Shown piece by piece: positions 54,089 through 64,000 of a DNA stretch of 64,000 nucleotides; position 1 is the stretch's first letter; each line of letters opens with the position of its first letter. Both the position numbers and the translations under genes were made by a program. The notes beneath the pieces were generated by a model. The model was given only the letters and a program-made list of their open reading frames with translations, was not told where the DNA came from and made no database searches. The DNA comes from Hevea brasiliensis (Eukaryota > Streptophyta > Magnoliopsida > Malpighiales > Euphorbiaceae). The stretch is from assembly GCF_030052815.1 (NCBI RefSeq), contig NW_026614695.1, forward strand, positions 2,412,559-2,476,558. Reading direction: 5' to 3'.

Positions 54089-56849
54089 TTTCAAAGAAAA
54101 GAGAGAAATTTAACTAAGAGAAATATCAAAACCCTTACCCGAGTGTGATCGGTGTCGGAAGAACTTGAAGAAACGAGGGAATTTTGGAATCGCTCACGAG
54201 GTGCTGAAAATGACATAAGAGAACAACTGGCTGACCCTTCCCCTATTTATACTCGTCTGAGCATTCAATGCTCACAGTGTCCCAAGCGACGCATCGGTTA
54301 GGGGAATTCGCCAGCTTTTCTGACACTTCGCAAGAACATTTTAGAAACTCCATAAATAAATAAGGGGAGATTGGCTAGTTAAAGATCAGCGAATTAAGGT
54401 AGATGTTCAGAATTACAGATTCGTTAAGGGCTATTCAGTTAGGAATCAGATCAGATATGCACATTAGAGATCGAAAAATAACCAATGCAGTAATTAAATG
54501 ATAATTGTTAAAATAAAATTTTATTTCATTTCCAAAAGGTCAGATTACATCATTTGGGTGATCTTAAGAGATCGGATTACATCGTTAAGCACCTTTAAAG
54601 GTCAGATTATATCATTTGGGCGATCTCTAGAGATCGGCAGTACATCCTACCTTGCAGGAACCTATGTTAAAGCCTAGTCTCGTGGCTGAATCAAAAGATG
54701 TGTCTGATCAGAAAGCCAAACATAGGCGGCAGATAGATGTACAGCTCAGATGGAGTGACTATGACTCTCATAAGGATGAGGAGTCATCGTCAAAGTCATC
54801 GACCAGAACCAAGCTGCAATTGGGACGCCCGATATGGTGAGGAGCCCAATGAACTTCAGAGGGCAGTCACCGATGTTAAGCGGGAAATTAGCAGTCTTCT
54901 CACCCGAAATCGACTCACCGATTATATCGGTAGATCGACCCGAGATCGGTATGATCGATATTTTCGATCTTGATCAGTAAATTAGTCTGGTTCTCTCATT
55001 GTCATCAAATATGGTTATCATGATTTTCCGATCACCGGGGTCATAAATTTTCAGCTGGGGAGCTAAGAGAATAGTCAGAGAAAAGGTCAAAAGCAGTCAC
55101 CATGGCCAGAATGTTACCGGAGAAATTTGATTGGAAGAAGAGAGAAATGGAAGGAGGAAGGAATGAAATGTGGGAGAAATTCCCCGATTGAGGCATATAT
55201 ATATATAGGGGGGGGGATTCTGAGCATTTATTACTAGCGAAAATCGAAGCGGATGCCTCGGTAATCGAAGGAATAAATGCTTTGACTGAATCAGCCCGGA
55301 TAGAGGAGAAGGTGCTGGAATGGGAGAGATCGGGAGAGGGGCCCGACATGAGAGATCGAAAAAAGGTCATAATGGAAAGATTGGAAGGGATGGGAGATCG
55401 AAAAGTAAGGAGAGGATGAGATAACTTTCAATAACTGTTGTTATAATCAGGGCCGAGGTAGTTAAAGCATTGCAGACGAGATCAAATCTCCACCGCACGC
55501 CTCATTTGCAAAATCACCCACATTACTGACAGGTGCCTGGACATGTCATGACAGTCCTGTACATCTCAATCTCCACCGTTGATCTTACCTGTAAGGACAA
55601 GTCCGGAGCCCTTGGATCAAAGAGAAAACGACAAGACCGGCGCCTTTTATTCCCAGCCCTCGGATCTCCCTTGACAAGAAGATTTTGAGCCGTTGGATTA
55701 GAAAAGAGAAAGGACAAATATTCTGAATAAGATCTCAGCCGTCCATTTTGATTCTCTTCAATTCTCAGGCATCAGATCATGTCCTTTAAAATCCAAACCT
55801 TCCATCTCCCTCAGAGAAAATCCTGACCCTTCATTGGGAGCACCCATTCCCTATAAATACCTGCATGCAATACTGATGAGAAAAAGAAAAAAAAGGGTAG
55901 TGATTATAGTGGAAAGGCTCTGAAATTTGATTCAGTCTTGCTACTCTTCTATTTTTAAGCTTTCAAAATAGGGAAACTTTAGAAACCAGTTTTCTAAAGT
56001 ATTCCCGTTGAAGGAGTGTTGAACACTGAAACTCTTTATTTTCAGTTTGTTCATTACTCTGTGATCCCATATCTCAGTTTCAGTTTTGTCTTCATATCCA
56101 CTTTTATTTTCCAAGCTCAATCTCATTCAAACCCGGTTACTGTCATTTCGATTCGACTACATTTTAACTTGGTATTCTTTATTTCAAGGCAAGCATTAGT
56201 CCCCAGACTATTAGCACACAGCTCTACTATATTTGTGACTCCATAGTTAGCTCAATAGATTCAACTCCCCACAGGTGAGTGTCTGAACCATTATTTTGTC
56301 AAGCTTTTTTTATTTTTCTTTGTTTTCATGCTCATAATTTTCGTCAAGCTTATGTCATGTTAAAGAGTTCCACAAGGGTGGTTATTCTCTTGAGTTTACC
56401 TTTTTGTTCATCAGTTCATGTTATTTATTTTTAGCCTTTATTAACTTCAAATATAGGTGTTTTGGTCACGAGTAATGTATAGGTAGTTTGATAAAATGTT
56501 GGTAGCTGTATCTTAACACGAGAGTTTCTTTAAAATAATAAAAGTTTGGATAATAAATCAGAGGAAAATTATGAAGTCGAACCACTAGACTAGCTCAGAA
56601 AATAACTGGGTATAGTGGGGGATCGAAGTAAGGTCGGACCCCAGACTAGCAAATGAAAGAGATCGAATATTGCCTGTCGAAAGGTACTGGTAAGGCGATC
56701 ACATAGGAGATCGGTAAAAATTCAGTCTGGTATCCCCTACCTAGTTATAAGGTACCAATGGGTTAAGAGAAGCCTTATTCGGGTTCTCAGCGTCTTCGGA
56801 TGCCAGAACCCTTAGTCTAAGGTCCTTGCGATATACGATCGTAATTAAA

Positions 56850-57400
56850 TCTCAAGAGGTCGGGGAAGAGTTCTTACCCGATCCTCATTTAAACAAAAAA
56901 AAACAGGAGATCGGAGGAGAGTTCTTATCCGAGATCCTTTATTAAAACTCTAAAATTGCATATTAAAAGAGGTTGGAATAGAGTTCTTATCCGATTTTTA
57001 ATCAAAAATTTCAATAAATATTAAAGAGATCGGAGGAGAGTTCTTATTCGATTCTCAATCAAATTTTAAATACTCAAAGAGATCGAAGGAGAGTTCTTAT
57101 CCGATTTTCAATCAAAATTTCAATAACTATTAAAGAGATCGGAGGAGAGTTCTTAACCGATTCTCAATCAAATTATAAATATTTAAAGAGATCGGAGGAG
57201 AGCTCTTATCCGGTCCTCAATCAAAATTTTTAATAATTATTCAAAGAGATCGGAGGAGAGTTCTTATCCGATTCTCAGTCAAATTTTAATAAATATGGGG
57301 AGATCGGAGGAGAGTTCTTATCCGAGATTCCTCACTCAAATTTTAAACAGATTATCCCTAGAGATTGGGAGAAGCTTTTACCCAGATTCTCTCAAATCCA
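56850..57400. repeat. ~55-bp tandem repeat in U5 part of element C 3' LTR
   Basis: Counterpart of 37920-38450, again about ten copies of the GGAGGAGAGTTCTTATCCG-centred unit, with private substitutions in several copies. Confidence 0.9.
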
Positions 57401-57821
57401 AACTAAAATGGCACAATACGCAAAGTAACCCTCTAAACAAAACCGCTACGTAACACCAACTCACTAAGGGTCGTCTCATGTACTTATGCATCTGGGTAAC
57501 CTGAAATAGTGAAAAATCAAATATTCCCTTTTACCAAAGGGATTGACATCATCATTCTAACCCCCTAACTTCTGATTTTAACTTACAAAGAGCATAATAT
57601 TAAATCTGTTTACCCTCGTGGAGGGACGAAGCGGGGTGCCTAACACCTTCCCCGCTCGTATATGGACCCCAAACCTAGAATCTCTATTTTCGAAGTGGTT
57701 TCTTTTAATATATTTTCCCGAATGGTTTTCTTTAATGTCCCTCAAAATTAAAATGGCGACTCCTCACTCTTTCCCACTTCGGTGAGTGTTCGTCCAGGCG
57801 ACCGCAAAATACCTTGTGACA

Positions 57822-58080
57822 ACTACCAGTATCTAGGCAATTTAGACCAGTAGTGACTGCGACTCGAGCTCCTACATGTGGTCGCCCTTGTAATACCTGT
57901 GGTAAGATGCATGGAGGTGTATGCAAGATGGCATCAGGGGTTTGCTATAATTGTGGAGGCACTGGACACTTTGCCAGAGATTGTATTAGTCCAAGGAGAG
58001 AAATTACCCATATTGCATTAGAAGGATCTACACCAATATCTATACCTAATGTATCTCAGACAGCTAGTAGAGGCTGAGGT
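57822..58080 (+). pseudogene. Element D gag, zinc-knuckle part
   Basis: Resumes gag after element C. It contains CNTCGKMHGGVCK and the intact CCHC knuckle CYNCGGTGHFARDC. A stop follows at 58075-58077 (after TASRG). The knuckle binds element RNA in the particle. Confidence 0.88.
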
Positions 58081-58660
58081 AGAGTTTGAGGTAGTATAGT
58101 TGGCAGTCAGAGTACTATAAACCAGCTAGAGCAATCAGGTGCACCAGCTAGAGTATATGCCATGAGATAGAGAGAGGGTGCAGAAACAGCTGACGTGGTT
58201 ATTGGTAAATTCTCACTCTCTGATCATGATGCATTAGTATTGTTTGATCCTGATTCTGCTCATTCCTACATTAGCTCTGCACTTGCTTGTTATGCTAATG
58301 TGGATTGTGTGAAGATGACTTATGATGTGTTATTATTGAGTCCCTTGGGTCAGGAAGTGATAGTGAATAGATTATATCGGGATTGCCCTCTGAATATACA
58401 AGGCAGCATCTTTTTGTCTGATTTGATTGAGATGCCTTTTAGAGATTTTGATGTCATTTTGGGCATGGATTGACTAGCTAGACATCATGTTGTAATTGAC
58501 TATAGACTGAAGACTCCAGAGTATGCTAATGTGACAATATAAGGAGAAAGACAAATGTTGTCATCTAATGTGATCACAATAACACTAGCCAGGAAGATGA
58601 TGCGTCGAGGGTGTGAGGCATACCTGGCACATATAGTTGACACACGTGTAGGGAATCCTG
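58081..58660 (+). pseudogene. Element D protease region
   Basis: The frame reads ARVYAMR, then HDALVLFDPDSAHSYIS and FRDFDVILGMD. Compared with element A (VDPGSTHSYI), the essential glycine of the protease box is aspartate here. Stops lie at 58087, 58168, 58471 and 58540. The segment ends in [14 protein letters not shown] at the RT border, where element A has the same words. Confidence 0.86.
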
Positions 58661-59610
58661 ATATTAAAGACATTCCTACAGTGTGTGACTTCCCAGATGT
58701 GTTTCCAGATGATCTGTCGGGGTTACTACTAGAGAGGGAAGTAGAGTTTGAAATTAAGACTTTGCCTGAAGTTGAACCAATATCTATTACTCCCTATAGA
58801 ATGTCACCTTTTGAATTGAAAGAGTTAAAGGTGTAATTGCAAGAATTACTAGATAAGGGGTTATACGCCCTAGTGTTTCACCATGGAGAGCTCCAGTGTT
58901 ATTTGTGAAGAAGAAGGATGGCACTCTTCATCTGTGTATAAACTACAGAGAGTTGAATAAGGTGACAGTGAAAAGTGGGTATCCATTACCTAGACTTGAA
59001 GATTTATTTGATCAATTGAAGGGTGCGAAAGTATTCTTCAAGATAGACTTAAGATCAGGATATTATCAGTTGAGAGTAAAGAAGGAGAGTATATACCAAA
59101 AACAACTTTCAAAACCCGATATGGTCACTATGAATTTTTGGTGATGCCATTTGGGTTAACTAATGCACCTCTAGCTTTTACGAACCTGATGAATGCAATC
59201 CTTTAGCCATACCTGGATCAGTTTGTGGTGGTATTTATTAATGATATCTTGGTTTATTCCAAGAATACAGAAGAGTATGACTAGCATTTGAGAATAATTC
59301 TACAGACACTCTGAGAGAAGCAGTTGTATGCTAAATTATCCAAATGTGAATTTTGGCTAGAACAAGTTGCTTTCTTGGAACATATAGTGTCTGCAGAAGG
59401 AATTGAAGTAGATCCCAACAAGATAGAAGTTATCCTTAATTGGAAGCCACCTCATAATGTTTCTGAAGTTCACAGTTTCTTAGGGTTGGCTGGATATTAT
59501 CGCTATTTTGTAAAGGGATTTCCATGATAGCTTCACCCTTGATAAGATTGTTAAGGATGTAAAGTTTTAATGGACGGACAAATGTTAGGAGAGTTTGATA
59601 AATTGAAAAC
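58661..59610 (+). pseudogene. Element D reverse transcriptase, catalytic Asp changed
   Basis: RT blocks: [53 protein letters not shown], then after frameshifts [13 protein letters not shown] and VVVFINDILVYSK. The FIDD box of element A reads FIND here, a loss of the first catalytic aspartate through GAT to AAT. Frameshifts occur near 58861, 59085 and 59525, and several stops are present. [21 protein letters not shown] marks the connection region. Confidence 0.9.
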
Positions 59611-59990
59611 TTGTTTAACAGAAGCTCCAGTCCTGACCTTACCTACCCTAGGTAAAGATTATATCATATACAGTGATGCTTCTAACAATGGCCTTGGCTG
59701 TGTATTGATGTAGGACAGGAATGTTATTGCATATGCTTCATGCCAGCTCAAGCCACGAGAGGAATTATCCTACTCATGATCTAGAGCTTGTTGCTATTGT
59801 TTTTGCATTAAAGATCTGGAGACATTATTTGAATGGGGAAAAGTGTTATATCTTCATAGATCATAAAAGCTTGAAATATTTACCCACCCAAAAGGAGTTG
59901 AATTAAAGGCAGAGGAGGTGGTTGGAGTTGATTAAGGATTATGACTATATGATTAACTACCACCCAGGGAAAACTAATCCAATGGTTGAT
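59611..59990 (+). pseudogene. Element D RNase H
   Basis: [16 protein letters not shown] (first catalytic aspartate kept) is followed by a stop at 59711 and a frameshift near 59750. Then come [21 protein letters not shown] and [18 protein letters not shown], and a stop at 59904. The RRWLELIKDYDYMINYHPGK region follows. Confidence 0.86.
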
Positions 59991-60786
59991 GCGTTAAGCT
60001 ACAAATCAATAGCCAAATTGAAGCTTACTCCATTGCAGATAGTGCATGATTTGAGAACAATGCATGCCCAACTTTTGTTTGACACGGTTGGGTGTATCCA
60101 GGCAAATCTGCAAATCAAACCATTATTGACTAAGCAGATTAAGGAAGCAGCACAAAATGATAGGGGATATACAAGGCTGGTTGAAAAAGTCAAGCAAGGT
60201 GAGAAACCTGGATTCGCTATTAGCCAGGATGGAATTTTACTGTTTCAAGGTCAAATGTGTGTACCAGATAATATTGAGTTGAAATAACTTATTCTGAAAG
60301 AAACACATGATTTTCCATTTGCCATGCATCCTAGGGGGAACAAAGATGTATAGAGACTTGAAGGAGCATTACTAGTGGCGAGGTATGAAAAGAGACATTA
60401 TTGAATTTGTTGCAAAATTTTTAACTTATCAACAAGTTAAAGCAGAACATGAAGTTCCAGCAGGCATACTAAACCCATTGCCTATTCCCCAATGGAAATG
60501 GGAGAGGATCACAATAGTTTTTGTAACAGGACTTTCGTGCACTCAAAGGAATCATGATGCTGTTTAGGTGATTGTTGATAGATTGACTAAATCAGCTCAC
60601 TTTTTTGCCAGTAAGAATGGACTACAGGCTGGATTGATTGGCCAAGTTATATATTAATGAAGTGGTGAGACTACATGGAGTACCAGTATTTATTATGTCG
60701 GATAGTGATCCAAGGTTCACTTTCAGAATCTAGAGTAGTCTACAAAAAGCTCTAGGAACTAGAGTGAACTTCAGCACTTCATTCTA
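59991..60786 (+). pseudogene. Element D integrase, N-terminal and core part
   Basis: The zinc region has FAMHPRG and then KFLTYQQVKAEHEV, where element A has [14 protein letters not shown], so both cysteines are lost. The first core block reads ITIVFVTGLS against [10 protein letters not shown] in A, so the first catalytic aspartate is valine. [11 protein letters not shown] follows. Coding sense stops at STSFY, where the solo LTR begins at 60787, and resumes with YPQTDGQSERII at 63149. Confidence 0.87.
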
Positions 60787-63148
60787 TGTAACACACCTAT
60801 ATGCATAGCCTGGTATATTTCACTATTCCGGTGACCCGTGTCGGTCCGGACAATTAAGAGAATTAGAACTATATTTAAGTGTCCTAGAAAAGCGCTGAAT
60901 GAAATAAATAGTAATTACCAAATAGTGAAGTGTAAATAAGAAAAACAAAGCATAAAAGGTTAAATGAGCCGGGGGTCCTAGCGATGGGTGACCTTACCGG
61001 GAAGTGACTGCGAGGTCAATTGTAATCCTAATTTTGAACTAGAAATTGTGACACCGCAGTCCTAAGGACTATGGAGAACCTTGTGGAAAAGAGAAAATCA
61101 TAGAAAAGTGCTTATAAGTAGGTTAGATAATTAGGTCAGGGTTCCGGAAGAAACACTGAATTAATGGCAAATCGGATCAGACCGGCGAGGGGCAAATTGG
61201 TCAATTCACCCCTAGAGGTGACTCACGACCTAACTCTCCAATAAAATTGGAGAAATTAAAAGTTTGAAATATAGAATTAAATTAAAGAACCGAGGAAAAA
61301 TAAAGGAAAAAGAAAAAGTGAAGAAAATGAAAATTATGACATCATGTGGTGACATAAGCAATGACAACATAATTAAAATTTAATTAATTGAAAATTAACT
61401 AAGTCAAATGGGGAATAAAACAAAAAAAAAAGAACTAAAGATAAGACAATAAGGAATAACTTTGATGGGAGACACTTAGCCAAATTCCCACAGTAACCAG
61501 ACCAATGGAACAGTGCAAAACAGGAAACCAAAACTGAAAAATTGAAAATTCTCTTAGGAGACCTAGAAATTGAAATGGCAACCAAGGCCAACAAATTAGG
61601 CACTCAAAATGTGGTATATGGGTGTAATTAGAATTCACATATCTATTAAGCATGAGAAAGTCAATATTTTGACTTGAATAGTGCCATGAATAGTAATCCC
61701 GAAATGCAAACTTCAAGGAACATTATTTTAAGCAAATTAAGGCTAGAATTAAGTAGGTGTGAATTTATTTATTAGAATTATTATAAGTTGTGATATTGAA
61801 ATACTGCAAATTGTGTATTTCAGTTGGAAAAAAAAAAGACGGACAAAGGATAAGGCAAATTGAGTCAAGGCCTAGAGGCGACTCAAATCAGGTTTGTGCA
61901 CAATAACTTTAAACTATTGTTTTCACATTAAAACCTTGATTTGCTACACATTGTAAGTGTATTGTGTTAATTTTGAATTTCAAGAACTATTGTGTTGCCA
62001 CTTTGTGAATGTAAGTTGGACTTTGGAAATTGATTGGATTTTGCATGCAATATTTGAATAAATAATTTTAAATCGATTTCAGATTCACACTTAGCATGAC
62101 AGTAACATATTATTCCTCCTCCATTTATGGGGTTGAGATCAATTATTTTTTCTCCCTCTCTGGCTTGCCAATTGAGGTCGAGATCGGATGAGTACTCATA
62201 CAGCTAGCTAGCCACCTCCATCATTGATTTTGATTAGTGAGGTTGTAGATTGCTTTGTCGTGGTGTACAACACGGCATTGATCGAAAATTTTGTGTCATG
62301 ACCTAAGTTGTATATGGATTGGCAACACTATGTTTTTTAAATTATTTGACAAAATTGTGTTATAAATGTGATTCAAAAATTGTGAATATGATTATGAAAT
62401 GTTTGAATTATTATTATTAGTGAATGTTTAATGTCAGCATGTTAAATATTTTTTTTCATTATTGTGCATCAATTAGTAAATCATACTCAGCGATAGCTTT
62501 ATTTGCTGTCGCAGATAAGGGAAAAAAAAAAGTAGCAGAGTGAGCTGCTGAGTTGACGAGGACTTCACTGACTTTTTGGTTCGGGTGTTATTTTATGCTT
62601 AATATATTTAGTTTGATGTAAATATAGAATTGTTCATATGTATTAATGTAAATTGAGCAGTTGTATAGTAAAAATTGTAATAGTATTATTTTTGGATTTT
62701 ATGTTTGTAAATTAATTTTTTTTATGTAATGTGCATGAATTTATCTAGTTATTTTTGAAAATATTTGGGATGTGAATTTTGAATGGAAATTGGTTGAATT
62801 GTGTTGGTTTGAGATTTATTTGGAGGTTGGGAGTTGTGAAATAAATGATTGGAAGTGCTTTTTACAGATCTTTAAAATTTGGTTTTTCTCAATTATAGAC
62901 GGCACTCTACCGAAATTTTTACAAAATTTGCGGAAAAATAAAAAGGGCCAAAATTTTTACCTAGTTTTTTAAAATAAACTTAAAAGTTTTTAATACCTGT
63001 TAAAAGTGCTCACCACCTTCAAAAGAAGACAAAATTATTTTAAAATCCCTTGTAGTGTATTTAATGGGTTATCGATAGGCAAAGTTTGGTAATTTATTAA
63101 GTATACTACGGGATCATGTTATGCCTTATAGAGGGGTAAGGTGTTACA
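60787..63148 (+). mobile_element. Solo LTR (2362 bp) inside element D integrase
   Basis: Begins TGTAACACACCTATATG, ends GTAAGGTGTTACA, and is flanked by TTCTA at 60782-60786 and 63149-63153. Removal restores SFYPQTDGQ. It is the same family as the minus-strand solo LTR 16225-20029, shown by the shared start AGCCTGGTATATTTCACTAT, but lacks an internal segment of roughly 1.1-1.3 kb near 61438. No internal coding or priming sites are present. Confidence 0.93.
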
Positions 63149-63703
63149 TTCTACCCACAGACAGATGGTCAATCAGAGAGGATTATACAAGTATTGGAAG
63201 ACATGCTTAGAGTTTGTGCTATGAAGTTTGAGGGTAATTGGGATAGATATTTGCCTTTGATGGAATTTGCTTACAATAACAGCTATCAGTCGAGCGTTGG
63301 AATGCCTCCATATGAAGCCTTATATGGCAAAAAATACAGGACTCCTTTGTGTTGGGATGAAGTAGGTGAAAGGAAATTAATTGGCTCAGAACTAGTACAA
63401 CAAACAGAAGAGAAAGTCAGAATTATCAGGGATAAATTGAAAGCTACAACAAATAGACAGAAGTCATTTGTGGATCTTAAGAGACGGGATATAGAATATA
63501 ATGTTGGGGATAAAGTATTTTTGAAGGTTTCTCCTTGGAAGTGCCTCATGTGGTTTGGAAGAAAAGGGAAACTCAGTCCATGCTTCATTGGGCCATATGA
63601 GATCTTAAAAAGAGTTGGTCCTTTGGCATATAGATTAGCCTTGCCACCAGAGCTAGATAAAATCCATAATGTATTTCATGTATCTATGCTTCATAGGTAA
63701 AGG
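63149..63703 (+). pseudogene. Element D integrase, C-terminal part
   Basis: The open frame 63194-63700 reads EDMLRVCAMKFEGNWDRYLP, EFAYNNSYQSSVGMPPYEAL, YGKKYRTPLCWDEVGER, VGDKVFLKVSPWK and GPYEILKRVGPLAYRLALP, ending VFHVSMLHR then TAA. These are the GPY/F-type C-terminal blocks of chromovirus integrase. QSERII at the start includes the catalytic glutamate. This is the segment that element A has lost. Confidence 0.9.
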
Positions 63704-63928
63704 TCTAATCCTTCACATGTATTGCCATTAGAGTTAATTGAAGTCAACCCATACCTCACATATTATGAAGAACCCGTGACAATTCTAGCAAAGGAGACAA
63801 AGCAACTGAGAAACAAGCAAATTTCATTGGTGAAAGTGTTGTGGCAGAATCATTCTGGTGAGGAGGCCACCTGGGAGCAAGAAGAAGATATCAGAAAGCA
63901 GTACCCACAATTGTTTGGAGGCACCTAA
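63704..63928 (+). CDS. Element D chromodomain at pol C-terminus
   Basis: After the stop at 63701-63703 the same frame continues as EEPVTILAKETKQLRNKQIS, LVKVLWQNHSGEEATWEQEE and DIRKQYPQLFGGT, ending TAA. Hydrophobic LVKVLW and ATWE fit a plant retroelement chromodomain (CR type), which in chromoviruses directs integration to heterochromatin. It was probably joined to integrase by a sense codon where TAA now stands. Confidence 0.8.
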   Translation, partial: SNPSHVLPLELIEVNPYLTYYEEPVTILAKETKQLRNKQISLVKVLWQNHSGEEATWEQEEDIRKQYPQLFGGT

Positions 63929-63954
63929 CAGGTAAATTTCGGGATGAAATTTAC

Positions 63955-63971
63955 TTTAAAGAGGGGAGAAT
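63955..63971 (+). promoter_or_regulatory. Element D polypurine tract
   Basis: TAAAGAGGGGAGAAT directly precedes TGTAATGCC at 63972. Confidence 0.85.
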
Positions 63972-64000
63972 TGTAATGCCTTCACTTTAGGTAGTTTTGT
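63972..64000 (+). repeat. Element D 3' LTR, first 29 bp
   Basis: Begins TGTAATGCCTTCACTTTAGG and runs off the window. The start differs from the TGTAACACCC of the solo LTRs, so D belongs to a separate subfamily. Confidence 0.75.

Larger units (their letters stand above)
32644..57821 (+). mobile_element. Element C: Ogre-like (Tat clade) Ty3/gypsy retrotransposon, 25.2 kb
   Basis: Flanked by the 5-bp duplication ACTAC (32639-32643 and 57822-57826). LTRs of 6247 and 5976 bp start TGTCAACACTATATTTTGG and end TTGCGACA or TTGTGACA. Between them lie the PBS, ORF1, gag, protease, RT, RNase H, a second RNase H, integrase, a large tandem array and the PPT. Size, the extra ORF before gag, the second RNase H and the intron between protease and RT are hallmarks of Ogre elements. 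Each LTR also holds an antisense gene. Stops and frameshifts in ORF1, gag and RT show it is inactive now. Confidence 0.94.
51846..57821 (+). repeat. Element C 3' LTR (5976 bp)
   Basis: Matches 32644-38890. Its first base is C instead of T (CGTCGACACC), and it ends TTGTGACA before the ACTAC duplication. It lacks the TRIM-like insertion. It has a ~110-bp deletion near 53127 and many small indels in the antisense gene, but keeps both TATA-like boxes, the 16-bp palindrome and the U5 repeat array (56850-57400). Confidence 0.93.

Overview
This window looks like gene-poor nuclear DNA of a flowering plant, most likely a dicot. It is AT-rich and consists almost entirely of LTR retrotransposons inserted into one another. 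I found no host protein-coding gene, tRNA, rRNA or CRISPR array. The families present are Ty1/copia, chromodomain Ty3/gypsy of the Tekay/Del kind, and a 25-kb Ogre-like (Tat clade) Ty3/gypsy element. These families are plant-specific; I cannot name the species.

Layout. (1) 1-9131: a minus-strand Ty1/copia element, with its 3' LTR cut by the window start, degenerate pol and gag, a long repeat-rich leader, PBS, and a 5' LTR that lacks its outermost ~110 bp. (2) 9132-9649 and 24548-~25690: two halves of an old minus-strand gypsy LTR, split by element A. (3) Element A, 9650-24547 (TSD AGCCA): a Tekay-like element with 3.4- and 3.6-kb LTRs. Its pol is interrupted by a minus-strand solo LTR (16225-20029, TSD TTGAT/TTGAC), and it has lost the integrase C-terminus and chromodomain. 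(4) Element D, ~25700 to beyond the window end: another Tekay-like element, heavily decayed. It is interrupted three times: by a solo LTR in gag (28067-32030, TSD TTCAA), by the Ogre-like element C (32644-57821, TSD ACTAC), and by a shorter solo LTR in integrase (60787-63148, TSD TTCTA). (5) A 151-bp TRIM-like solo LTR (34922-35072, TSD TGCCC) sits inside the left LTR of C.

Element C is the most interesting unit. Its order is: 6.2-kb LTR; an arginine-tRNA-type PBS; ORF1 with a coiled coil; gag; protease with a G-patch; a predicted 181-nt intron whose removal restores the frame into RT; RNase H; a second RNase H; integrase; a ~30-copy 60-bp tandem array with higher-order structure; PPT; and a 6.0-kb LTR. 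Each LTR also carries an antisense gene on the minus strand. That gene has its own TATA-like box, and in the left copy a 60-nt GT-AG intron would join a gypsy-type-transposase-like exon in frame to a coiled-coil exon with a basic, nuclear-localisation-like start.

The relative order of events follows from nesting. D is older than C, C is older than the TRIM insertion, and the split LTR is older than A, which is older than the solo LTR inside it. All pol genes carry stops, frameshifts or catalytic-residue changes, so none of the elements looks autonomous now. All identifications come from reading motifs; no database search was run.
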